From Pseudaquidulcibacter sp964443435 (GTDB taxonomy: Bacteria > Pseudomonadota > Alphaproteobacteria > Caulobacterales > Aquidulcibacteraceae), in the NCBI GenBank assembly GCA_964443435.1, contig CAYUCW010000066.1, forward strand, positions 1 to 9,986: a DNA stretch of 9,986 nt, given 5' to 3'. Below, piece after piece: positions 1 through 6,228 of the stretch. Every line of letters begins with the position of its first letter. Positions within the stretch are counted from its first letter, which is position 1. The notes beneath the pieces are model-generated. The model searched no databases. It worked only from the letters and a program-made list of their open reading frames with translations, and was not told the origin of the DNA. The position numbers and the translations under genes were made by a program.

Positions 1-162
1 AATATCATCCAAATTTATGCTGCGGCGTTTGAGGGCTTCTTTTAATAATATTTCGATTTGCGCATTCGAAGAGCGTAAATCATCGGCCGCAAGCCTTTCT
101 ACCGCCGCCATAACCTTGGGGTTTATACGTAATAGAAAGGCTTTTTTGGCTTTTTTTTCCAA
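1..162 (-). CDS. Small ribbon-helix-helix (Arc/HicB-like) DNA-binding protein, C-terminus cut by window edge
   Basis: The minus strand stays open from just after the SPFH stop codon to base 1. The product begins MEKKAKKAFLLRINPKV and continues with AAVERLAADDLRSSNAQIEILLKEALKRR. This is the pattern of a ribbon-helix-helix protein: a short basic beta strand (KKAFLLRIN), a first helix (residues about 15-31) and, after the SN turn, a second amphipathic helix (32-45). Such proteins dimerise and bind short DNA repeats. The gene lies six to nine bases past the SPFH stop (TAA at 174..172) in the same frame, so the two are surely cotranscribed. The start is not ATG: TTG at 162..160 lies 6 nt from an AAGAG Shine-Dalgarno-like run, and GTG at 165..163 only 3 nt from it. 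I prefer TTG, but GTG is possible. An autoregulatory role at the SPFH promoter is inference. The missing C-terminus leaves the total length unknown. Confidence 0.8.
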   Translation of the reverse strand, partial: MEKKAKKAFLLRINPKVMAAVERLAADDLRSSNAQIEILLKEALKRRSINLDDI

Positions 163-171
163 CACAAACTC

Positions 172-1053
172 TTAATAAATAGAACCAGTATTTAACACGG
201 GGTGCGCATCCTTATCCGAACATAAAACCACAAGCAGGTTGGAAACCATTTGCGCCTTACGCTCATCATCAAGATGAATAATATCATGCTCTGATAATTG
301 TGTTAGGGCTTGTTCAACCATGCCAACCGCACCGGCAACAATAAGTTTACGTGCCGATAATATGGCTTGGGCTTGTTGACGTTTCAACATCACACCTGCA
401 ATTTCTTGGGCATAAGCAAGGTGGGAAATACGTGCTTCATCTACAATCATACCGCCGATTTTTAAACGCTCATTAAGTCTTGTGCCAAGTAATTGCGCAA
501 CTTCTTCGGCATGGCCGCGAAGGGTCAAGTCGCCTTCATTGGCATGATCATAAGAATAATGGGCGGCAATATCACGAAGTGCGGTATCAATCTCAATCTT
601 TGAAAAGCTTTCATAATTATCAATATCAAATAATGCTTTTGCGCTATCGGTTACACGCCAAACCACATTCGCGGCAATTTCAATTGGGTTACCATCCTTG
701 TCATTAACCTTAAGCGTGTCCGAAGTAATATTGCGAACGCGCATTGATATTTTTTTACGGCTTATCCAAGGCAATACCCATCTTAAGCCATTTGCCCTGT
801 CTGTCCCAAGATACTTGCCAAAAAGTGTAAGCGCTACCGCTTCATTTGGCTGTACTGAATAAAGCCCCACCATAAGGAAAATACTTAAAGGGCACACTAT
901 TATGCTTGTAAGAATTGCAGCGCCGCTTCGATTAAATATTCCCATAAAAAACATAATTACAGAGCCGAATAAAATTAATAGTAAAATCAAGAATAGTACT
1001 ACGCCATTACTCGAAGACCCCTTAGTTTCAGTTGAGTTTAATAATTCTTGCAT
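172..1053 (-). CDS. SPFH (band 7/prohibitin-like) domain membrane protein
   Basis: The 293-residue product has two N-terminal transmembrane segments (about 18-40 and 45-67). An SPFH domain follows from about 68 (QPNEAVALTLFGKYLGT), through RVRN and a GNPIEIAA strand, into a long helical part around RISHLAYAQEIAGVMLKRQQ (208-227). The tail LVVLCSDKDAHPVLNTGSIY is typical of this bacterial subfamily as I remember it. SPFH proteins form oligomers on the inner membrane and are linked to membrane organisation and stress; the exact job here is unknown. The ATG at 1053 is chosen because AAGGA lies 9 nt upstream and a promoter lies just before it. A longer reading from 1119 would add 22 residues encoded by the promoter and operator, which is unlikely. 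The gene leads a two-gene unit with the ribbon-helix-helix gene. Confidence 0.9.
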   Translation of the reverse strand: MQELLNSTETKGSSSNGVVLFLILLLILFGSVIMFFMGIFNRSGAAILTSIIVCPLSIFLMVGLYSVQPNEAVALTLFGKYLGTDRANGLRWVLPWISRKKISMRVRNITSDTLKVNDKDGNPIEIAANVVWRVTDSAKALFDIDNYESFSKIEIDTALRDIAAHYSYDHANEGDLTLRGHAEEVAQLLGTRLNERLKIGGMIVDEARISHLAYAQEIAGVMLKRQQAQAILSARKLIVAGAVGMVEQALTQLSEHDIIHLDDERKAQMVSNLLVVLCSDKDAHPVLNTGSIY

Positions 1054-1062
1054 CTTGTTATA

Positions 1063-1067
1063 TCCTT
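1063..1067 (-). promoter_or_regulatory. Ribosome binding site AAGGA of the SPFH gene (decides the start)
   Basis: AAGGA on the minus strand lies 9 nt before the ATG at 1053..1051. It supports that start over the in-frame ATG at 1119, which lies upstream of the -35 box of the recognised promoter and so could not be on that transcript. Confidence 0.7.
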
Positions 1068-1075
1068 TTACGAAT

Positions 1076-1105
1076 TGATATAAATATGATATCACTTTTA
1101 TATCA
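1076..1105 (-). promoter_or_regulatory. 30-bp symmetric operator-like element over the SPFH promoter
   Basis: Read on the minus strand the element is TGATATAAA, AG, TGATATCA, TA, TTTATATCA. The outer 9-mers are perfect inverted copies, the central 8-mer is itself a perfect palindrome, and the only asymmetry is in the two dinucleotide spacers. The first two TGATAT half-sites are 11 bp apart, about one helical turn, as expected for cooperative binding of dimers on one face of DNA. The element covers the -10 box (1091..1086) and part of the spacer, so a bound protein should block RNA polymerase. The regulator is not shown. The ribbon-helix-helix protein in the same transcript is the nearest candidate. 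Confidence 0.65.
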
Positions 1106-1113
1106 CGAGTCAA
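1086..1113 (-). promoter_or_regulatory. Sigma70-type promoter of the SPFH / ribbon-helix-helix unit
   Basis: On the minus strand TTGACT (1113..1108) is followed after 16 bp by TATCAT (1091..1086). Transcription would start near 1079, giving a leader of about 26 nt that keeps the AAGGA site. The -10 box lies within the palindromic operator-like element. Confidence 0.6.
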
Positions 1114-1164
1114 GCGCAATACGTTTATTATATAATTTGTATGAAGTTTAATTTGAATTTAGGC

Positions 1165-2271
1165 TTAAATAAATTTTTTCCTAAGCCAAGCGCGTACTGG
1201 CTCATCCCAATATTTATAGGCAATCCAGCCAAGATAAATAATTATTGGGGTAATGAAAATTGCAACAAGAGTTGCCGGTAAACCATGTGGCTTAGTATAT
1301 AAAACATAAGAGGCATAAAGACCCATAATCGGGAAATGTATGGCATATAATGGATATGAAAGCTTACCTATGGTATTGGCAAAATTCCTAAAAATACCAT
1401 TTTTGAAATGTGCGCCACATAAAATCATAAGCGGGAATAATATTATGATAATTGCGGCATCATAAAGCCCATTTATACCAATGGTTTCGTATCGTAAAAA
1501 TCTTGGTGCGGCAAAAGATAATAATAATAAAAATGAAAGCGTAATAAATCCAAGCTTTGGTAATTTCACATAATCTTTAATTCTAAAAAGCAAAAGCCCC
1601 ATAAGGAATGAAAAACTAAGCCTTATAGGTGCTACCCAAAGAGTTTTGAAACTATAGCCAGTATTAAGCGTATTATACCAATGTCCGGCCTGTAATAATG
1701 CGAGACCTGAAATAACTACTAAGAATAAGAGCATTGCATTATTAAGTCGTCTTAAAATTACGGCATAGAAAAAATTGGCAATATATTCTTGTAATAATGT
1801 CCAATGCGGGCTGTTTAGTGAATGGGTAAGATTGGCGCGGCCATTAAGTGTATCAGAAGGCATTAAAAACATTGCCGCAATAAAGCTTATGGCAACATCG
1901 CTAAATCCAGATGCGCCTTTTCTTGAATTCGCAAGGAATGGATCTAAAATATAGCATAATAAGCCGATAATCACCCCAAGAATTACCATGGGATGAAGTC
2001 TTATAATGCGCTGTTTAAGGAAACTTATTACATTAAGCTTGCCCCATCTTTCGTCATAGGCATAGGCAATTACAAAGCCAGAAAGGCAAAAGAAAAAATC
2101 AACCGCAAGGTATGAATGAATAATTGGATTATTTAAATGTCCGCCATTTGTAAAACGCATTTGGATAATATGGCCAACAACAACTAAAATTGCCGCAGTT
2201 CCGCGCAAGCCGTCGAGAATCTCATAATGCTGTTTTGTTTTTATTGTTTTAATATACGAACTGTCTTTCAC
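1165..2271 (-). CDS. Membrane acyltransferase, acyltransferase family 3 (OafA/YrhL type)
   Basis: The 368-residue product is strongly hydrophobic, with around ten membrane segments. It carries the family signature near the N-terminus: LDGLRGTAAILVVVGH gives R23-x10-H34, the arginine and presumed catalytic histidine of this family. The segment LAVDFFFCLSGFVIAY (55-70) and FLKQRIIRLHP (84-94, the FxxxRxxRLxP pattern) follow. The protein ends in a short basic tail, with no C-terminal SGNH domain, so it is the minimal form. These enzymes move acyl groups, often acetyl, onto sugars of lipopolysaccharide, capsule, glycolipids or other cell-surface molecules. The acceptor cannot be told here because no glycosyltransferase or polysaccharide gene lies nearby. 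The start is GTG at 2271..2269, with AAGG 7 nt upstream. It lies 82 bp after the sensor kinase on the same strand and could be cotranscribed with it or use its own promoter. Confidence 0.88.
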   Translation of the reverse strand: MKDSSYIKTIKTKQHYEILDGLRGTAAILVVVGHIIQMRFTNGGHLNNPIIHSYLAVDFFFCLSGFVIAYAYDERWGKLNVISFLKQRIIRLHPMVILGVIIGLLCYILDPFLANSRKGASGFSDVAISFIAAMFLMPSDTLNGRANLTHSLNSPHWTLLQEYIANFFYAVILRRLNNAMLLFLVVISGLALLQAGHWYNTLNTGYSFKTLWVAPIRLSFSFLMGLLLFRIKDYVKLPKLGFITLSFLLLLSFAAPRFLRYETIGINGLYDAAIIIILFPLMILCGAHFKNGIFRNFANTIGKLSYPLYAIHFPIMGLYASYVLYTKPHGLPATLVAIFITPIIIYLGWIAYKYWDEPVRAWLRKKFI

Positions 2272-2318
2272 TATAAGGCCTTAACATTCCCAATGAAAAA
2301 GTAAATACAGGTTCGATT

Positions 2319-2324
2319 ATTATA
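2319..2324 (-). promoter_or_regulatory. Possible -10 element before the acyltransferase gene
   Basis: A perfect TATAAT on the minus strand lies about 50 nt before the GTG start, in the 82-bp gap after the kinase gene. No good -35 box is found at 16 to 18 bp, and the gap is AT-rich, so this is only a candidate. Confidence 0.3.
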
Positions 2325-2353
2325 ATTTAATCAAAGTGACAATTGCCTAGCGG

Positions 2354-4672
2354 TCAATTATTAGCAGAAAGCGCATATTCCGGGGACTGAGCAATAATTT
2401 CATCATTAATCGCCATTGCATCATCAATTGCATTTAATAGATTTTCAAGCTGTATCGGCTTGGCGCAATGGGCATCGCCACCCGCTTCTAATTGCTCTTC
2501 AATTTGATGCTTCATAGCATTTGCCGATAATACTACAATCGGTGTTCTTTGACGTGAAATCTCGGTTTCATGATCACGAATAGCTTTCATGGCCTGCATA
2601 CCGTCCCAAACAGGCATTTGAATATCCATAAGAATAATATCATAAGCTTTTTGCTGCCATAAATCATAGGCAATTTTACCATTTTCGGCAAATTCAACAT
2701 TAAGACCAATTTGCCCTAAAAGAGTTTGTAATACTAAACGATTAGTTGGATTGTCTTCAGCAGCAAGAATTTGAAGTTGCCCTTCTTCAGCTGCCGCATC
2801 CGTTTCTAATTCTTCATTTGCAGAAGTATTCTTATTAATAAAATGACTATCGGCAGTTCTATTGGTTTCTGTTTCTACAGGGGCTTCCGTTGCAATTGTC
2901 GGAATCGAGAAACTAAAGCGCGAACCAACGCCAAGCGTGCTTTCAACTTGTACAATACCACCCATCGCCTCAATTAGACCGCGTGAAATTGCAAGGCCAA
3001 GACCAGTACCGCCATATACACGTGTAGTAGATGAATCAACCTGTGTGAATTTGCTAAATAGGCTTTCTAATTTGTCGTCTGGAATACCAATTCCTGTATC
3101 AACCACTGAAAATACAAGACGATTTTCATCTTGGTTATGAAGTTCAATAGTTACAGTACCTTCATTAGTAAATTTAATCGCGTTTGAAACGAAATTATTG
3201 ATAATTTGGCTCAAGCGATTTGGGTCACCTAAATACCAGCCTTCGGCATTGCTTGAAATTACTGACTTTATAACAGTGTCATGAGATTTCGCCTTATCTT
3301 TGAATAATAAAACGGCATTTCTTACCATATCACTTGGTGACATTGGTATTGATTCAAGTTCAACTTTGCCTGCTTCAATCTTAGACATATCAAGAATATC
3401 ATTAAGAATTGAAACTAATGCTTGGCCAGAACTTGTAATGACATCAAGCATTTTATTCTGCTTATCATCAAGATTAGTAACTTTTAACGCTTGGGCCATA
3501 CCAAGAACGCCATTCATTGGGGTTCTTATCTCATGGCTCATGGTTGCTAGGAATTCAGATTTTGCTTGATTTGCTTTATCGGCTTCGATGCGTGCAACAG
3601 AGTTTCTTCTTAAGACTAATAATGCGCGCATTATTTGCCCGATTTCATCTTGTCTATTTTTATCATCTAAGTCTTGCGTATAATCACCGGCAACAACCGA
3701 TTCCATATTACTAATAATATTTTTAATTGGGGTAATAACGCCTCTTTCAAGAAAGACAATAATTGTAAATAATGCACTTAAAAATAAGAAGAATGAAAAG
3801 GCAATAATTGTGAATTTTTCGGATTCAATATTTGAAAGTCTGGCTTTTAATTTATTTTCAACTAAATCAATATTATCTAATGTGACTTTATAAATTCTAT
3901 GATTTGCCGCAGAATGTCTTGAATAAATATTATCCCTATTGGCGCGAATAAGTTTATTAATTGCGGTTTTAATATCATCACTATTAGATTTTATATTAAT
4001 ATAATTACTTACATCTTCATTGGAATTATGCGCAAAAATCGCGGCATCTTGATAAAAATTATTATAAGCTATTAATTGCCCAATTCTTCCTTCAAGTTCT
4101 TCGCTATTATTATTATTTAAAATAGAATTTTGTTTTTCAATGCCATAATTATTAACCGCATACATTAGGCTTGTAGATTGGCCAAATATAAGATTATTTA
4201 GACTATAAGTTTCTAGTTCGGGATCTAGAATTAAATTATAATCAATAGAAATTATTTCAGTCAGAGATTTAAGTTCGGCTTTAAAATCATCAAATACATA
4301 AGCATCGCTATTTGTGCTATTTAAAATTATTTGATAATTATTTTTGATAGCATTAATTTTTGAAGCAGTATTATACTTAAGCCCATGATTTTTATCGAAT
4401 TCTTCAAAATATTTAAAAAACTCTTCGGCATTACGTCTTTCTAAGGGGGTTAAATCATTAGAATCAAGCCTTAGAAATTGATACTGAAGCATAAAAGCTT
4501 GCCTGGTTAAGTCAATTCCTAGCTTTTCAGCTTTTGTAAATTTAACGTCTTCTTCTAATTTTAAATATAAATTTGTACTTATATAAACAAGTGGGATTAA
4601 AAATAATGCGGCCGCTAACATCATTCTATGCGTGAATGATTTGCTCCAAAATTTCAAAAAATTAAAAGACAT
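2354..4672 (-). CDS. Hybrid sensor histidine kinase (HAMP, HisKA, HATPase, receiver)
   Basis: The 772-residue product has this order: transmembrane segment 17-37, a periplasmic region of about 250 residues (38-287), a second transmembrane segment (288-308), HAMP (about 311-363), dimerisation domain with phosphoacceptor H380 in ATMSHEIRTPMNG, ATPase domain with N box around 489-500, G1 box DTGIGI from D525 and G2 box GGTGLGL (554-560), and a C-terminal receiver domain. The receiver has the acidic pair E639/D640, phosphoacceptor D683 in LMDIQMPVWDG, S716 and K738, so all key residues for autophosphorylation and internal transfer are present. There is no Hpt domain, and no separate Hpt or response regulator gene lies nearby, so the output partner is elsewhere. 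The sensor region is mainly helical, Asn-rich (four in a row at 186-189) and not a fold I recognise. The ATG directly follows a U-tract, and its GAGG site lies in a hairpin arm. Confidence 0.93.
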   Translation of the reverse strand: MSFNFLKFWSKSFTHRMMLAAALFLIPLVYISTNLYLKLEEDVKFTKAEKLGIDLTRQAFMLQYQFLRLDSNDLTPLERRNAEEFFKYFEEFDKNHGLKYNTASKINAIKNNYQIILNSTNSDAYVFDDFKAELKSLTEIISIDYNLILDPELETYSLNNLIFGQSTSLMYAVNNYGIEKQNSILNNNNSEELEGRIGQLIAYNNFYQDAAIFAHNSNEDVSNYINIKSNSDDIKTAINKLIRANRDNIYSRHSAANHRIYKVTLDNIDLVENKLKARLSNIESEKFTIIAFSFFLFLSALFTIIVFLERGVITPIKNIISNMESVVAGDYTQDLDDKNRQDEIGQIMRALLVLRRNSVARIEADKANQAKSEFLATMSHEIRTPMNGVLGMAQALKVTNLDDKQNKMLDVITSSGQALVSILNDILDMSKIEAGKVELESIPMSPSDMVRNAVLLFKDKAKSHDTVIKSVISSNAEGWYLGDPNRLSQIINNFVSNAIKFTNEGTVTIELHNQDENRLVFSVVDTGIGIPDDKLESLFSKFTQVDSSTTRVYGGTGLGLAISRGLIEAMGGIVQVESTLGVGSRFSFSIPTIATEAPVETETNRTADSHFINKNTSANEELETDAAAEEGQLQILAAEDNPTNRLVLQTLLGQIGLNVEFAENGKIAYDLWQQKAYDIILMDIQMPVWDGMQAMKAIRDHETEISRQRTPIVVLSANAMKHQIEEQLEAGGDAHCAKPIQLENLLNAIDDAMAINDEIIAQSPEYALSANN

Positions 4673-4674
4673 AA

Positions 4675-4743
4675 AAAAACCTCAATAGTATATAAGAAAA
4701 ATTCAGTTAAAATAATCTAAATTCTTCTGCTATTGAGGTTTTT
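4675..4743 (-). terminator. Inverted repeat between rpmE and the kinase gene: likely terminator that also covers the kinase RBS
   Basis: Arms 4730..4743 and 4675..4688 are perfect 14-base inverted copies. In the rpmE transcript they pair as AAAAACCTCAATAG with CTATTGAGGTTTTT, separated by 41 nt. A further 5-bp pairing (AAGAA with TTCTT) is possible inside the loop. A run of seven T (4679..4673) follows the GC-containing part of the stem, so this resembles an intrinsic terminator 26 nt past the bL31 stop. The loop is longer than usual. The T run ends at the kinase ATG, and the GAGG in the 3' arm is the kinase ribosome-binding site. Confidence 0.65.
4680..4683 (-). promoter_or_regulatory. Ribosome binding site GAGG of the sensor kinase, inside the hairpin arm
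   Basis: GAGG on the minus strand lies 7 nt before the kinase ATG, the only usable Shine-Dalgarno match there. Because it is part of the 14-bp stem, it would be paired in any transcript that starts upstream of the hairpin, and free in one that starts inside the loop. Confidence 0.55.
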
Positions 4744-4769
4744 GATTTCTAAATAATAAGTTTAAAATT

Positions 4770-4994
4770 TTATTTTTTAAACATACCACCAAATTTATCT
4801 TTGAATCTTGAAACTCTACCGCCTCTATCAAGAGAAACGCTATTGCCACCAGTCCACGCAGGGTGAGAAACTGGATCAATATCAAGGTTTAAAGTTTTAC
4901 CTTCACCGCCGATAGTAGATCTAGTTACAAAGCTAGTTCCATCAGTCATAGTTACGGTTATAAAATCATAATTAGGGTGAACATCGGCTTTCAT
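4770..4994 (-). CDS. rpmE: Large-subunit ribosomal protein bL31
   Basis: The 74-residue product starts MKADVHPNYDFITVTMTDG and contains TLNLDIDPVSHPAWTGG and DRGGRVSRFKDKFGG. These are the conserved segments of bL31, which binds at the central protuberance of the 50S subunit and bridges to the 30S. There is no cysteine, so this is the zinc-independent (C-minus) form. An upstream in-frame TTG at 5018 would add eight residues, but family members begin at the MKAD methionine, so the ATG at 4994..4992 is chosen. The Shine-Dalgarno match is weak (GGA, 6 nt away). It has its own promoter about 50 bp upstream and a likely terminator downstream, so it appears to be transcribed alone. Confidence 0.95.
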   Translation of the reverse strand: MKADVHPNYDFITVTMTDGTSFVTRSTIGGEGKTLNLDIDPVSHPAWTGGNSVSLDRGGRVSRFKDKFGGMFKK

Positions 4995-5045
4995 GTCATA
5001 TCCATCGAGCTGTGCCAAATAATGGCTAAAATAATAAGAAGCGCG

Positions 5046-5074
5046 CTATTACCTTATGAACATTATAAAGTCAA
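5046..5074 (-). promoter_or_regulatory. Sigma70-type promoter of rpmE
   Basis: TTGACT (5074..5069) and TAATAG (5051..5046) on the minus strand are separated by exactly 17 bp. Transcription would begin near 5039, giving a leader of about 45 nt before the bL31 ATG. It is back to back with the promoter of the plus-strand beta-propeller gene. Confidence 0.6.
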
Positions 5075-5092
5075 AGCTTTCGCTGTTTTTAA

Positions 5093-5101
5093 TGCTATAA
5101 T
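5093..5101 (+). promoter_or_regulatory. Extended -10 promoter of the paraoxonase-like gene
   Basis: TGCTATAAT is a perfect TATAAT preceded by the TGn extension, which can make up for a poor -35 box; none of the hexamers 16 to 18 bp upstream matches well. Transcription would start near 5108, about 35 nt before the ATG at 5143. Confidence 0.5.
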
Positions 5102-5130
5102 TTAAGCCTATATAAGTGTATTTGCCAGCA

Positions 5131-5135
5131 AAAGG
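5131..5135 (+). promoter_or_regulatory. Ribosome binding site AAAGG of the paraoxonase-like gene (decides the start)
   Basis: AAAGG lies 7 nt before the ATG at 5143. The earlier in-frame GTG at 5116 would add nine residues in front of a normal signal-anchor start, and lies only about 8 nt past the expected transcription start, so ATG 5143 is preferred. Confidence 0.65.
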
Positions 5136-5142
5136 TGTTGAA

Positions 5143-6228
5143 ATGAAGCTTGGAAAACAAATATCTATCGCAATATCGCTTGTTTTGGCACTATGTTTTT
5201 TATGTTTTAGCTATTTATATGTTTCTGGGCTTTCAAGGCTAGGCGAGCTTTCAAGGATTTTCCCAAGGTTCGATGGGGTTTGTAAAGATATAAATACCGC
5301 TTATCCCGCCGAAGATTTATTAAATTTAAATGGCAAAATCTATTTTACCCAAAAGGGCGATAATGGTGGCATTGGAATACTTGACCCTCTAAGCAATAGT
5401 AAAAATTATTCCGAATATAAATTTAATGGCACAAGCCTTGGTAATTTTGATAATCTTATTTTTGCGGTTAATAAGCCAAAATCACAAATTGAAGTGTTTA
5501 ATAGTGAATTAAAGCATTTAAAAACAATAAATTTAAATGGCTATAATATAAGCGATATCGTTCCAATTTCTGAGAATAGTTTTTATTTTACCGAAGATAC
5601 AAAACTTAAATCTGGGCTTTTAGCCACTATAAATCTTATATTATTTAATAATGATAATTCGGGCGCATTATATTTTTATGATAATGGCAAGATTGAAAAA
5701 CAAGCCACGGGATTAAAATATGCAAATTCAATTGCGCTTTCTAATGATAAATTAAAACTATATTTAAGCGCAACACTTGAGCAAGCTATATATATTTATA
5801 ATCGCGCTTCAAATAATACACTCACGCTTAAGGAAAAAGTCGAAATTGGTACGGGACTTCATAATATTAATATTGATGAAGAAGACAGATTATGGATAGG
5901 CGCATATCCTAAAATACTGACTACAATATTATATAATGGGAAAAATAAAATTCCGCCAAGCCAAGTAATTATTCTTGAGCCTAAAAGAGAAGGCAATGGT
6001 GGCTTAATTGATCAAGTATATTTAATGCATGATAATTTTGGCGCGGCAACAAGCGCTATTAAAAATCAGAATAATTTATATATTGGCTCTGCGGTTGAAA
6101 CCGAGCTAAGAGTTTGTGAATTGCCAAACATTTGGCACCAATCAAAGGCGCATCCAGCGTCTAAGCTTATAAATACTCAAAGAGATATAGAGCGTAAAGA
6201 AGCAATAAAGAAAGCCAGAGGATTCTAA
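5143..6228 (+). CDS. Membrane-anchored paraoxonase/SMP-30-like beta-propeller protein
   Basis: The 361-residue product has an uncleaved-looking N-terminal membrane anchor (about 8-29) and then a periplasmic domain. Several stretches line up, from memory, with animal paraoxonases (PON1): PAEDLLNL with the calcium-binding Glu-Asp pair (E57, D58); KTINLNGYNISDIVPISENSFYFTEDTKL; an ANSIALSNDKLKLYLSA blade with N195; HNINIDEEDRLWIGAYP (N241); and NLYIGSAVETELRVCEL at the end. C47 and C325 fall where PON1 has its structural disulfide. Other expected residues differ: the calcium ligands equivalent to N168 and D269 are E151 and H240, and the catalytic histidines 115 and 134 appear absent. It may therefore be a different hydrolase/lactonase or a non-enzymatic propeller. 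The basic, highly charged tail (about 333-361) lies beyond the PON end. It has its own promoter and stands alone. The family call is firm; the activity is not known. Confidence 0.75.
   Translation: MKLGKQISIAISLVLALCFLCFSYLYVSGLSRLGELSRIFPRFDGVCKDINTAYPAEDLLNLNGKIYFTQKGDNGGIGILDPLSNSKNYSEYKFNGTSLGNFDNLIFAVNKPKSQIEVFNSELKHLKTINLNGYNISDIVPISENSFYFTEDTKLKSGLLATINLILFNNDNSGALYFYDNGKIEKQATGLKYANSIALSNDKLKLYLSATLEQAIYIYNRASNNTLTLKEKVEIGTGLHNINIDEEDRLWIGAYPKILTTILYNGKNKIPPSQVIILEPKREGNGGLIDQVYLMHDNFGAATSAIKNQNNLYIGSAVETELRVCELPNIWHQSKAHPASKLINTQRDIERKEAIKKARGF

Noticed and set aside
1..171. Toxin-antitoxin module suggested by the ribbon-helix-helix protein
   Set aside because: No toxin gene is visible; its partner in the transcript is an SPFH protein, and what lies downstream is outside the window.
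1054..1119. N-terminal extension of the SPFH protein by 22 residues from an upstream ATG
   Set aside because: The extension is encoded by the promoter, operator and ribosome-binding site; the inner ATG at 1053 has AAGGA at 9 nt and is followed directly by a normal SPFH N-terminus.
2862..3714. Plus-strand open frames opposite the sensor kinase (three, 65-92 codons)
   Set aside because: They are antisense to a complete, motif-rich kinase, have no recognisable domain, and overlap conserved catalytic regions.
4995..5018. Eight-residue extension of bL31 from a TTG
   Set aside because: bL31 proteins begin at the MKAD-type methionine; the TTG has no good Shine-Dalgarno sequence.
5116..5142. GTG start for the paraoxonase-like protein
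   Set aside because: It lies almost at the expected transcription start without a ribosome site, while ATG 5143 has AAAGG at 7 nt and opens a normal signal anchor.
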